From NCBI RefSeq assembly GCF_034087045.1, contig NZ_CP139247.1, positions 2,134,001 to 2,198,000 of the forward strand: 64,000 nt of DNA. The letters run 5' to 3'. The translations under genes were made by a program, and so were the position numbers. The notes under the pieces were generated by a model. It worked only from the letters and a program-made list of their open reading frames with translations, was not told the origin of the DNA and made no database searches. Source of the DNA: Chitinophaga sancti. Lineage in GTDB: Bacteria; Bacteroidota; Bacteroidia; Chitinophagales; Chitinophagaceae. How positions within the stretch are numbered: the stretch's first letter is position 1; each line of letters begins with the position of its first letter. This document shows positions 50,842 through 58,618 of the stretch, one piece after another.

Positions 50842-51975
50842 ATGCACAAATTGATAATTGTTGGCACCTTACTCATTACAGGATTTACTTCCTGCCTGAA
50901 AGAGCCTGTGGACGATGGTCCCGGGCCTGGCGCAGGCGCTGTGAGCTATGTATATAACTGGCCTGCTATCGCTGATTCTACAGAGAATTCACTGATCAGC
51001 GGCTGGTACAATCAGAGTGGCAATTACTTTAACAAGAACAATAGCAGTGACCAGACTTTCAACTACTGGCCCAATGCGCATGCACTGGATCTACTGGTAG
51101 ATGCATACCTGCGTACAGGTGATGTGGCCATCAAAGCACGTATGGATAAATTGCTGGATGGTGCACAGGTGAAAAATGGCAATACCATCATCAATCACTT
51201 CTATGATGATATGGAATGGATGACGCTGGCTTGCCTGCGTGCATACGAAGCCACCAGTGATGCGCGATACAAAACTGCCGCTACCACCCTGTGGGAAGAC
51301 ATCAAAGGTGGGTGGGATGAAACCTTTGGTGGCGGTATTTATTGGAACAAGGACCGTCAAAATAAGAATACGCCCGCCAATGCGCCCGCCAGCATCATCG
51401 CCTCCCGCTTTTACCAGTTGGACCATAAAGGCGATGACCTGGCATGGGCTAAGAAGATCTATCAATGGCAAAAAGATAATCTTGTAGACCCAACTACAGG
51501 GCTGGTTTGGGATGGCCTGGATGCCAGTGGTACGAACAAGGCCTGGAAGTTTACCTACAACCAGGGTGTGTTCATAGGTGCAGCAGTAGAGTTGTACAAA
51601 CTCACAGGTGATAATACTTACCTCTCTGATGCCTTGAGAACGGCGAATAATTCCCTGGGTAGTGAGTTCACCACCAACAACATCTTCAAAGACGAGGGTG
51701 GGGGCGATGGTGGTCTGTTCAAAGGGATCCTGGTTCGGTACCTGATGCTGCTTATTACAGATGGGAGTATTTCCAGCACCGACCAGGCGAAATTTGCCAA
51801 TTCCTTATTGCTGAATGCACAAACCATGTGGTTGCAGGGTACTACCCGTCCACAGGTAATCTTTAATACCAGCTGGACAACTACAGCAACTACTACAGAT
51901 CTGACTACCCAGCTCAGCGGATCTATGTTGATAGAAGCTGTAGCCAGGCTAAAAGAACTGGAATTGATTGACTAA
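50842..51975 (+). CDS. GH76 alpha-1,6-mannanase lipoprotein
   Basis: 377 aa. Lipobox TSC near residue 17, so cell-surface. The (alpha/alpha)6 barrel shows the GH76 pattern: LISGWYNQSGNYFNKNNSSDQTFNYWPNAHALDLLVDAYL, then HFYDDMEWMTLACLRAYEATSD with the two adjacent catalytic Asp residues (near 115), and GGGIYWNKDRQNKNTPANAPASIIASRFYQL. GH76 enzymes cut alpha-1,6-mannosidic bonds, as in yeast and fungal mannan. It follows susE by 11 nt in the same operon. Confidence 0.95.
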   Translation: MHKLIIVGTLLITGFTSCLKEPVDDGPGPGAGAVSYVYNWPAIADSTENSLISGWYNQSGNYFNKNNSSDQTFNYWPNAHALDLLVDAYLRTGDVAIKARMDKLLDGAQVKNGNTIINHFYDDMEWMTLACLRAYEATSDARYKTAATTLWEDIKGGWDETFGGGIYWNKDRQNKNTPANAPASIIASRFYQLDHKGDDLAWAKKIYQWQKDNLVDPTTGLVWDGLDASGTNKAWKFTYNQGVFIGAAVELYKLTGDNTYLSDALRTANNSLGSEFTTNNIFKDEGGGDGGLFKGILVRYLMLLITDGSISSTDQAKFANSLLLNAQTMWLQGTTRPQVIFNTSWTTTATTTDLTTQLSGSMLIEAVARLKELELID

Positions 51976-52009
51976 TTTTATATCTCCGGCTTCGGCCGGA
52001 GATATAAAA
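51976..52009 (+). other. 15-bp UUCG tetraloop hairpin between two GH76 genes
   Basis: A 15-bp perfect stem with a TTCG tetraloop: left arm 51976-51990, loop 51991-51994, right arm 51995-52009. It lies directly after the first GH76 stop codon and 10 nt before the next start. No T run follows it (the right arm ends in AAAA), so it is more likely an mRNA-stability or processing element than a terminator. Confidence 0.7.
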
Positions 52010-52019
52010 ATCCACAAGC

Positions 52020-53084
52020 ATGCTTAAATACTCAGGTCTCATGATGCTGCTATGCGTTCATAGCAGCATTTTCGCGCAGTCATCTGCCAACAAAACTCAC
52101 GCAGACACACTCTGGTCAGCAGTCACCAGGAATCTGTATGACGCGCAAAACAAACTCTATTACGAAACCACCGACAAGGAAAAGAGAGAAAACCCACATT
52201 CCTATCTCTGGCCTTTGTGTGGTTTGATCCAGGCAGCCAACGAAATGGAAGCCATTCACCCGGGCAAAAACTACATGCCCACCGTTATTACAGCCATTAA
52301 TGCCTATTACGACAAGAAAGCCCCCGCACCGGGTTATGACTCCTATGTTGTGAAAGAAAAGGGCGGAGACAGGTTTTATGACGACAATCAGTGGATTGCC
52401 ATCGCTTACCTGGATGCGTATAAGCGCACAAAGAAGAAATGGTATCTTGAAAAAGCCACGGAAATTTATAAATTTATGATGACGGGCTTTGATACCATTT
52501 CCGGTGGTGGTTTATACTGGAAAGAGGGAGATAAAGGTGGTAAAAACACCTGCTCCAATGGCCCAGGCGTATTGGTAGCCTTACAGTTATATCAGGCTAC
52601 CCACCAGAAAAGCTATCTCGATACGGCGCTGCTGTTGTACAATTGGGTTAACAAATACCTGCAGGCGCCCGAAGGTTTTTATTACGACATGATCCATGTG
52701 CCATCGTTAAAAATCGACTCCGCTACTTACACCTACAATGCGGGCACGATGCTGGAAGCCAATGTCAAACTATATCATATTACAAAGGATAAGCATTACC
52801 TGGAAGCTGCACAACACATAGCAGCCGGCAGTTATGCTCACTTTTTCCACCAGGGCAGGTTTCCATATTCCTATTGGTTCAATGCTGTCCTGCTCAGAGG
52901 GTACGAAGCACTGTATGCTGTGGATGGTAACCGACAGTATATCAATGCAATGCAGGAAGATGCCGACAAGGTATGGACTACCGAAAGTGATGAAAGAGGA
53001 TTGGTAGGCCGTAAGACGGACAAAGATTTATTAGGACAAACGGGTATGATGGAAATTTATGCCCGCCTTGCCCGGATAAAATAA
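52020..53084 (+). CDS. GH76 family alpha-1,6-mannanase, soluble type
   Basis: 354 aa. Signal peptide MLKYSGLMMLLCVHSSIFAQ without a lipobox, so periplasmic or secreted. FYDDNQWIAIAYLDAYK holds the Asp pair of GH76 and GGGLYWKEGDKGGKNTCSNGPGVLVALQLY follows, with YDMIHVPSLK and ATYTYNAGTMLEANVKLY later. As a second mannanase in the operon it probably finishes in the periplasm what the surface enzyme starts. Last gene of the PUL, with a terminator 34 nt later. Confidence 0.93.
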   Translation: MLKYSGLMMLLCVHSSIFAQSSANKTHADTLWSAVTRNLYDAQNKLYYETTDKEKRENPHSYLWPLCGLIQAANEMEAIHPGKNYMPTVITAINAYYDKKAPAPGYDSYVVKEKGGDRFYDDNQWIAIAYLDAYKRTKKKWYLEKATEIYKFMMTGFDTISGGGLYWKEGDKGGKNTCSNGPGVLVALQLYQATHQKSYLDTALLLYNWVNKYLQAPEGFYYDMIHVPSLKIDSATYTYNAGTMLEANVKLYHITKDKHYLEAAQHIAAGSYAHFFHQGRFPYSYWFNAVLLRGYEALYAVDGNRQYINAMQEDADKVWTTESDERGLVGRKTDKDLLGQTGMMEIYARLARIK

Positions 53085-53085
53085 G

Positions 53086-53149
53086 TATCTTTGCTTCTCT
53101 ATGAAATACAGGAATACAAAAGGTTACCTCCGACACAGGGTAACCTTTT
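53086..53149 (+). terminator. Promoter box followed at once by a terminator hairpin
   Basis: A -7-type box TATCTTTG (53086-53093) lies 2 nt after the GH76 stop. It is followed by a hairpin AAAAGGTTACC (53118-53128) / GGTAACCTTTT (53139-53149), extended by ATGAAA(53101)/TTTCAT. Hairpin plus T run ends the PUL transcript, but any transcript begun at the box would be only about 50 nt long. May work as an attenuator before the GIY-YIG gene. Confidence 0.55.
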
Positions 53150-53173
53150 GTGTTTCATGGCTTAACCATTAAT

Positions 53174-53482
53174 ATGTATACCGTTTATATCCTTTTTTCC
53201 CGGAGGTACCAGAAAATCTATACCGGACACACGACTGATCTTGTTAAAAGATTTCACTTTCACAATGTGCATGGGCGCCAGAAAGGTACCCTGCAGTACA
53301 GGCCATGGGAGGTCATCTATATGCAAAACTTTGAGGATAAGATCTCCGCAATGAAACATGAATGGCTGCTTAAATCAGGCAAGGGCCGTGCGTGGATATG
53401 GTCCCGCATCAAGGAGGAGTTTTATGCCAACGGATATATCAGTGGCTCTGTTACTTCCGTCCACGGGATATCAGAAATATGA
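53174..53482 (+). CDS. GIY-YIG domain protein (UPF0213-like)
   Basis: 102 aa from ATG 53174. The domain opens with YTVYILFSRRYQKIYTGHTTDLVKRFHFHNVHG: the YxxYIL of GIY plus YTG in place of YIG, an Arg, and KISAMKHEWLLKSGKGRAWIWSRI bears the conserved Glu in the last helix. These small single-domain proteins (as in UPF0213) are widespread in Bacteroidota; nuclease activity is assumed but untested. The 3' end overlaps the convergent lipoprotein gene by 32 nt. Confidence 0.85.
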   Translation: MYTVYILFSRRYQKIYTGHTTDLVKRFHFHNVHGRQKGTLQYRPWEVIYMQNFEDKISAMKHEWLLKSGKGRAWIWSRIKEEFYANGYISGSVTSVHGISEI

Positions 53483-53612
53483 TCAGGAACACCACAACTG
53501 CTACCGCAATGATCCCTGTCCAAACACCGGCTTTAAAAATACCGCCTACTACTTCGCAGCTGCTTAACAGCATGATGGCAAAACCCAGTAACGCAAGTTG
53601 TAAGTTTTTCAT
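53451..53612 (-). CDS. 53-aa membrane lipoprotein
   Basis: Short frame from ATG 53612 to TAA 53451: MKNLQLALLGFAIMLLSSCE with lipobox LLSSC, then VVGGIFKAGVWTGIIAVAVVVFLI, a single membrane helix, and a short basic tail. The same layout (lipoprotein plus GIFKAGxWxGI helix) is common in Bacteroidota proteins that annotators sometimes mislabel as phosphatidate cytidylyltransferase. Role unknown, possibly envelope stress. Overlaps the GIY-YIG gene antiparallel. Confidence 0.75.
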   Translation of the reverse strand: MKNLQLALLGFAIMLLSSCEVVGGIFKAGVWTGIIAVAVVVFLIIFLISRGRK

Positions 53613-53728
53613 AATCTTAGCTTTATATACTGATACATCATACAGTGTGCCAGATGCTACCTTGCGTTATAGTGAAGACATTTAATGGATATTACCCGAT
53701 TTTCCCGTGGCAGGTTTTCATCATTTTG

Positions 53729-53758
53729 TTTCTGAAAGCGTGAATACGCTTTCAGAAA
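53729..53758 (-). other. Hairpin at the 3' end of the MscS gene
   Basis: TTTCTGAAAGCGT (53729-53741) and ACGCTTTCAGAAA (53746-53758) with a 4-nt loop, right after the minus-strand stop codon. Without a T run, so only weakly terminator-like. Confidence 0.5.
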
Positions 53759-56236
53759 CTATGGTGTTGGTGGATTGGGGTGCTGTTGTTGCCAGAACAT
53801 GGGATCCATATTTATCTGCACCTGCTGTGGTGTAGGATGTGCAATCGTAATGCCCGCTTCCTGCAGGGAAGCATATATTGACGTCAGCACCGCACTTTTC
53901 ATACTCCCTGCCTGACCCAGATCGTTGATCCAGAAGAATGCCTGAAAATCCATTGCCCCATCTCTGAAGTTACTTAGTAGCACTGTGGGCTCCGGCGCCG
54001 CCATGACCCCTTCATGCTGTTGCAGACATTGTTTCATCACCAATATCACCTTTTTAATATCCGCACCATACGTCACACCTACACTGATATCTACTCTCCG
54101 TGAACGGTTACTCAATGTCCAGTTCACCAGCTGTTGCGCAATCAGTTCTCCATTCGGCACGATCACCTCCGATCCATCACCCGCCGAAATCCTGCTGGAC
54201 CTGATACCAATCTCCTTTACCACACCTGTACGGGTTCCCAATTCAATGGTATCACCCACCTCAATTGGTTTTTCAAAAGCCAGTATAATCCCCGACACGA
54301 GGTTATTTACAATATTCTGTAATCCAAAACCAATACCTACACCCAATGCCCCCACGACAATCGCCAGCTTATCCAACGGTATCCCCGAAGCTGCAAACGC
54401 CAGCAATACACCTGCACCTAAAACAGCCAGTCGTAGTAACAACATGTAAGAACCCCAGCCTTTGCGGGTCGGTACATTATTGCCGGTATATCCCAATAAG
54501 AATGTTAATAACTGACTCACTACCGAAGACACCCATATAATCAACAGGAACACAATCACCCCTCCAAAAGAAAAAGCAAAACTGCCTATCTTCCGTTCTG
54601 CCACCAGTATATCTGCTACCAGTTCATACAAGGCGTCATATATGTACAGGTTCCTGGCTATCAGCGTCAGGTATCCCACTGTTGCTATTACATACAGGAT
54701 CGATTTCAGCCTTGCCTTGATATGCTGATAATCGAGGAAAGATACAAACGTACTGGAATGTTTATTCGCTTCCACATGCAGGTAAATGGCCTCCATCAGT
54801 ATCTCCACCGTCAACACAATCGCCAGTGAAATGGTAATACTCACCACACCCGCCGCACCAAAGATCTTTGCCGCAGTGACCCGCGCAATGATCACCAGGA
54901 ACAATGACAATCCACTCATCATCATAAAGATCCACACCGCATGTTTTGCATATTTCGGGAATGGCAGTTTGGTTTGCTCAATGCTATGTAACAGGTAATA
55001 ACCTAAGATCATACCGAGTATGCCACCAGTAAAGATGCCCCACTGCTCTGTAAATGTGACCTGTATCAACAGGTTATTCACACAGTATAACGCTAACAAA
55101 CATACGAGCAGGAACCATCTTCTGAACAAATGTCCTGGCAGGTACTTTCTAATAATAACAGCAGCGCAAATCACCGCTATACCCCATGTAATTTCCGAAA
55201 ATAATATTGGGTATTGAATATTCAGCATGGCCGACAGGGTGGCCATCAACAACAATGTGCCCGCTATCGGATGCACAATTACATACCTGATCTGTTGCAG
55301 TATGGTCTCCGCTTCCGGACCGGTATGATCTCTTCTGATCCGTCTTATATTCGACATCACCCACCATGCAAACCCTACTGCCGCCAGGAACCAGAATAGG
55401 ATCATCGGTCTTCTGATAGCAAAAAAGATCTGCAACACATGTATATTTTTCGCCAGTGATCGCTGTAGTACGTGTGGGAAAGTCGGTCCCTTTTTCCCTG
55501 GCAGCGGCGGTTCCCACAGATAACTGAAATCTTTATCGAACATCCGCACACTATACCTCGACAACTGGAAATCCATATCCTCTAGCAGGTTGGTGGATTC
55601 CAGGTACCGCTTCGCCACTTTATTCTGTAATAATCCCAGGAACAATAAATTGCGCTTGTTCGCACTGTCCACCTGTCTCCATTTGGTGATCAGTGTGGCC
55701 ATTTGCCCCACATAAATATCCCGCAGTTCATCTTCCGCAGGTATATCTCTCATGGTGGTATCCTTTCGCAATTGCTGTAGGGTATCTGTAATGTTTACTA
55801 ATTTATCATAGTATTTGAATAACTGGCTTTGCCAGTTATCCAGCCGCCATTCCAATTGAACGAGTAAGACCCTGTTTGTATATAGGTCCATTACATTCGG
55901 GGTACTCCCAAGGGCGGTAATATCCCGCTTCACTACATTCAGAGAAGAATCGATCAGAGGGAGTCGTTCACTGATCTCAGAGGTATCCATCCCTCGTTTC
56001 AGTATGCTCATTACCTCATTAAGCATGAGGGTATAACTTTCCAGTCGGGTGATCAGCACAGCCACAGAGGTATCAGAAAGGTGTAGTTTAGATTTACCTG
56101 AAGAGCTGTCTTTCACCTGTTGTGAAATGATTTTGCTCAGGGTCGCGCTGTCCAGGGGCTTGGAAGCAGGGGTTTGTGCGTGCAGCAATACTACATGACA
56201 CAAGAATAGCAGGAGTAAGGTTAATCTGACCTTCAT
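53759..56236 (-). CDS. Large mechanosensitive channel protein (MscS family, MscK/MscM-like)
   Basis: 825 aa. A signal peptide (MKVRLTLLLLFLCHVVLLHAQ) leads to a periplasmic helical region (about 25-260), then some eleven hydrophobic helices and the conserved MscS core: IVVGALGVGIGFGLQNIVNNLVSGIILAFEKPIEVGDTIEL (pore helix and beta domain), VVKEIGIRSSRISAGDGSEVIVPNGELI, and ISVGVTYGADIKKVI. The C-terminal part completes the cytosolic vestibule. Protects against hypo-osmotic stress. The long extra N terminus resembles E. coli MscK/YnaI-like forms rather than the 286-aa MscS. Transcribed alone. Confidence 0.94.
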   Translation of the reverse strand: MKVRLTLLLLFLCHVVLLHAQTPASKPLDSATLSKIISQQVKDSSSGKSKLHLSDTSVAVLITRLESYTLMLNEVMSILKRGMDTSEISERLPLIDSSLNVVKRDITALGSTPNVMDLYTNRVLLVQLEWRLDNWQSQLFKYYDKLVNITDTLQQLRKDTTMRDIPAEDELRDIYVGQMATLITKWRQVDSANKRNLLFLGLLQNKVAKRYLESTNLLEDMDFQLSRYSVRMFDKDFSYLWEPPLPGKKGPTFPHVLQRSLAKNIHVLQIFFAIRRPMILFWFLAAVGFAWWVMSNIRRIRRDHTGPEAETILQQIRYVIVHPIAGTLLLMATLSAMLNIQYPILFSEITWGIAVICAAVIIRKYLPGHLFRRWFLLVCLLALYCVNNLLIQVTFTEQWGIFTGGILGMILGYYLLHSIEQTKLPFPKYAKHAVWIFMMMSGLSLFLVIIARVTAAKIFGAAGVVSITISLAIVLTVEILMEAIYLHVEANKHSSTFVSFLDYQHIKARLKSILYVIATVGYLTLIARNLYIYDALYELVADILVAERKIGSFAFSFGGVIVFLLIIWVSSVVSQLLTFLLGYTGNNVPTRKGWGSYMLLLRLAVLGAGVLLAFAASGIPLDKLAIVVGALGVGIGFGLQNIVNNLVSGIILAFEKPIEVGDTIELGTRTGVVKEIGIRSSRISAGDGSEVIVPNGELIAQQLVNWTLSNRSRRVDISVGVTYGADIKKVILVMKQCLQQHEGVMAAPEPTVLLSNFRDGAMDFQAFFWINDLGQAGSMKSAVLTSIYASLQEAGITIAHPTPQQVQINMDPMFWQQQHPNPPTP

Positions 56237-56256
56237 GTATTAGCAGATTAAAAAGA

Positions 56257-56295
56257 ATATGGCTTTGAGTAAGTTGTGAGCACCCAAAGCCATAT
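56257..56295 (-). terminator. Terminator of the four-gene minus operon
   Basis: ATATGGCTTTG (56257-56267) and CAAAGCCATAT (56285-56295) pair perfectly. On the minus strand TTCTTTTTAATC follows, giving a proper T run after the stem. Confidence 0.75.
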
Positions 56296-56314
56296 CAATA
56301 AAAGTACCGGATTT

Positions 56315-56896
56315 TTATTTTTCCCACTTCACTTTTTCAGACATTGGCTTTAAGCGTCTGCCTTCAGGTAGGGGTTCATCGGAATAACCGAGGTAAAAGA
56401 TACCGAGTACCTTGTCTTCCTGGCCCAGAGAAAGGTAATCTTTCATGGCGGGAGAGAAGGTCATACCACCGGAGCCCCAGTAGCCAGCCAGTCCCAGGGC
56501 GGTAGCACCCAGCCACAGGTTTTGAACAGCACAGGAAACGGCAGCAATCTCTTCAATTTCAGGAATACCTGGTTTGTTGCCTCTCTTCATACAAAGTACG
56601 ATTACGTGAGAGGCCAGGTCGCCCTGTGTTTTCAATTTTTCGTAGTTGCCCGGGATAAATTTATCAGGGGCGGTATTGGCTTTGTATAGCTCAGCGTGAG
56701 CTGTACAAAAGCGTTTTACGGCATCGCCGCTAAACACCGGAAAGTACCATGGTTCAGTATAACCATGAGTAGGGGCCCAGTCAGCCAGTTCAAGGAGAGC
56801 CTGAATTTGTTCGTCCGGAATGTGTTTGCCATTCATAGAAAACGGCTTGATATTCCGACGGGTAGTGATAATGCTCTTCAATTGATCAAAGTCCAT
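56315..56896 (-). CDS. Nitroreductase family protein
   Basis: 193 aa FMN-dependent oxidoreductase. TTRRNIKPFSMNGKHIPDEQIQALLELADWAPTHGYTEPWYF bears the family's Arg and the FMN phosphate-binding motif; AVSCAVQNLWLGATALGLAGYWGSGGM and GIFYLGYSDE complete the fold. Likely a homodimer that reduces nitroaromatics, quinones or flavin with NAD(P)H. Last of four minus-strand genes (9 nt after the thioesterase gene), then a terminator. Confidence 0.93.
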   Translation of the reverse strand: MDFDQLKSIITTRRNIKPFSMNGKHIPDEQIQALLELADWAPTHGYTEPWYFPVFSGDAVKRFCTAHAELYKANTAPDKFIPGNYEKLKTQGDLASHVIVLCMKRGNKPGIPEIEEIAAVSCAVQNLWLGATALGLAGYWGSGGMTFSPAMKDYLSLGQEDKVLGIFYLGYSDEPLPEGRRLKPMSEKVKWEK

Positions 56897-56905
56897 GCGC
56901 GATAT

Positions 56906-57346
56906 TTATTTAACGGGTGAAAGAGTTTGTTTCCACTCTTCGGGCAGGCGGGCTACTTTTCTGGTTTTGTAATCAAAGTAAATCATACCGGATTTGGCTT
57001 CTGCGATCAGGATGGTTTTATCCCCGCGGATAGTGGTAATACGGTAGTAAAGATCAAAGCCAAAAGGGGTGAAATCGGCGGCGCCTACAGCGATGTCAAA
57101 TATATCGCCGTGGAAGCCTTCACCTTTATATACGAGGGCGGCATCGGCCATGATAAGGCCTGCCTGACCATCTTTGTCCAGTTCACCATACCCGAAACTG
57201 GCAAGGAAGCGAAGACGTGCTTCGTGAATGATAGAGAGAATGGCATCGTTACCTACGTGACCGCCATAGTTAATATCCCCAATCCTTACAGGGAGTTGGG
57301 TGTGAAAATCCATTTGTTCGGGAAGCTCAATTTTTACTCTGGCCAT
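56906..57346 (-). CDS. Thioesterase family protein (4HBT hotdog)
   Basis: 146 aa. MARVKIELPEQMDFHTQLPVRIGDINYGGHVGNDAILSIIHEARLRFLASF: the DxNxGGHVxND segment is the catalytic pattern of 4-hydroxybenzoyl-CoA-type thioesterases with the Asp replaced by IGDIN. Cleaves acyl-CoA; substrate unknown. Between rdgB (12 nt before) and nitroreductase (9 nt after) in one operon. Confidence 0.9.
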   Translation of the reverse strand: MARVKIELPEQMDFHTQLPVRIGDINYGGHVGNDAILSIIHEARLRFLASFGYGELDKDGQAGLIMADAALVYKGEGFHGDIFDIAVGAADFTPFGFDLYYRITTIRGDKTILIAEAKSGMIYFDYKTRKVARLPEEWKQTLSPVK

Positions 57347-57358
57347 TTATGTATATTA

Positions 57359-57934
57359 TCAGTGAGCCTTGAGGAAGGCAATCAGTTTCTGGAATGCTTT
57401 GGCTCTGTGGCTAAAAACATTTTTGCCGGCCATGTCCATTTCGGCAAATGCGAGGGCAGAACCATCAGGAACGAAGATAGGATCGTAGCCAAAGCCTTTG
57501 CCACCTCTGCGTTCGGTGAGGATAGTGCCGGGGCAGATACCTTCGAACTGGTATTCTTTGTTATCGAGAATAAGGGAGATGACGGTTCTGAAATGAGCAC
57601 GGCGGTCGGATTTGCCATTCATTTCATGCAGCACCTTCTCAATATTGTCTTCGGCAGATTTCTGCTCGCCTGCATAGCGGGCGGATAGTACACCGGGGGC
57701 GCCATTCAATGCAAATACTTCCAGCCCTGTATCTTCAGAGAAGCAGTTCTGGTGAGTCATATTGTGGATGGTCACTGATTTTTCCCGGGCATTCTCTTCC
57801 AGGGTATCGTGTGGTTCCGGAATATCAATGTCGATACCGGCTTCCTGTAGGGTGATGATCTCGAACGCGTCGCCCAGCATGGAGCGGATTTCCTTTATTT
57901 TATTTTCGTTGTTGGTAGCGAATACTAGCTTCAT
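57359..57934 (-). CDS. rdgB: Non-canonical purine NTP pyrophosphatase RdgB/HAM1
   Basis: 191 aa. MKLVFATNNENKIKEIRSML carries the NTP-binding T/SxNxxK motif; EENAREKSVTIHNMTHQNCFSEDTGLEVFALNGAPGVLSARYAG has the catalytic Asp, and KGFGYDPIFVPDGSALAFAEM the substrate loop. Removes ITP, dITP and XTP to keep hypoxanthine out of DNA and RNA. Same operon as the thioesterase and nitroreductase. Confidence 0.96.
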   Translation of the reverse strand: MKLVFATNNENKIKEIRSMLGDAFEIITLQEAGIDIDIPEPHDTLEENAREKSVTIHNMTHQNCFSEDTGLEVFALNGAPGVLSARYAGEQKSAEDNIEKVLHEMNGKSDRRAHFRTVISLILDNKEYQFEGICPGTILTERRGGKGFGYDPIFVPDGSALAFAEMDMAGKNVFSHRAKAFQKLIAFLKAH

Positions 57935-57951
57935 GAATGTAAGTTACAGAT

Positions 57952-58449
57952 TTATATCCCCAGCAATTGTTTCAGGCCTCCCCACAGCTTTCCTTTCAAC
58001 ATCTTATCCTGTGCGATGAGCTGCAGATCGTCTGAATGCAATAACTGGCAGCCATTGGCGGAGATCATCTGGTAAACAGGGAAATCTTCCAGACCCATGG
58101 TAGCAGGAGGGATGCCAAAAAACACAGCCTGCTTCATTTTTACGGCCGATTGCCAGGATGTAAAGGCCATGGCAGGGTAATGGGCTATATTTATCAGTGC
58201 TATATCCTGCATACCCAGTTTACAGGCATTTAAAATATTGGTGAGGAGGTTAAATAATTCTTCGTTTAAGTACGCTCCCCCCTCATTTTGTATGAATAGC
58301 GCAATGTTTTTTTGATTTTCACCTAAAAATTTCACGTCCGGAATGACAGCAGGAGTGGTGGCAACAGGTGCTTTTTCCCCCGGTATGATAGGCTGGGTGA
58401 AGATCCTGGCCAGAAAGTATGGATCCAGCTGTACTTGATCAAAAGACAT
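57952..58449 (-). CDS. Conserved hypothetical protein, possibly DNA polymerase III psi-like fold
   Basis: 165 aa from ATG 58449 (the ATG at 58527 would add 26 residues that fit no family). SFDQVQLDPYFLARIFTQPII, then LFIQNEGGAYLNEELFNLLTNILNACKLGMQDIALINIAHY, VFFGIPPATMGLEDFPVYQMISANGCQLLHSDDLQLIAQDKMLKGKLWGGLKQLLGI. This last region, strand plus SxDLxxLxxDxxxKxxLWxxLK, is reminiscent of uracil-DNA-glycosylase-like or HolD-type folds, but that is a loose resemblance. First gene of the operon with rdgB 17 nt after. Confidence 0.7.
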   Translation of the reverse strand: MSFDQVQLDPYFLARIFTQPIIPGEKAPVATTPAVIPDVKFLGENQKNIALFIQNEGGAYLNEELFNLLTNILNACKLGMQDIALINIAHYPAMAFTSWQSAVKMKQAVFFGIPPATMGLEDFPVYQMISANGCQLLHSDDLQLIAQDKMLKGKLWGGLKQLLGI

Positions 58450-58618
58450 GCATATATAGTTTAAATTGAATGTAAAGGCCCCCTTTGGGGAAAAATTTGC
58501 TTTATTTGCATTTGACGAATTGAGCAAATTTAAGTCTATTCATTTTCAGATGCGCGATTTCCGATTGTAGATTTCGCCTTCCTTTCATACATCCAAAACA
58601 AATTAACAGCACTTTATT

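Noticed and set aside
53101..53172. 23-aa frame between the second GH76 gene and the GIY-YIG gene
   Set aside because: It is formed by the terminator hairpin itself and shows no protein-like features.
56927..57688. 253-codon plus-strand frame across the thioesterase and rdgB genes
   Set aside because: It spans two real minus-strand genes and their gap; no family features.
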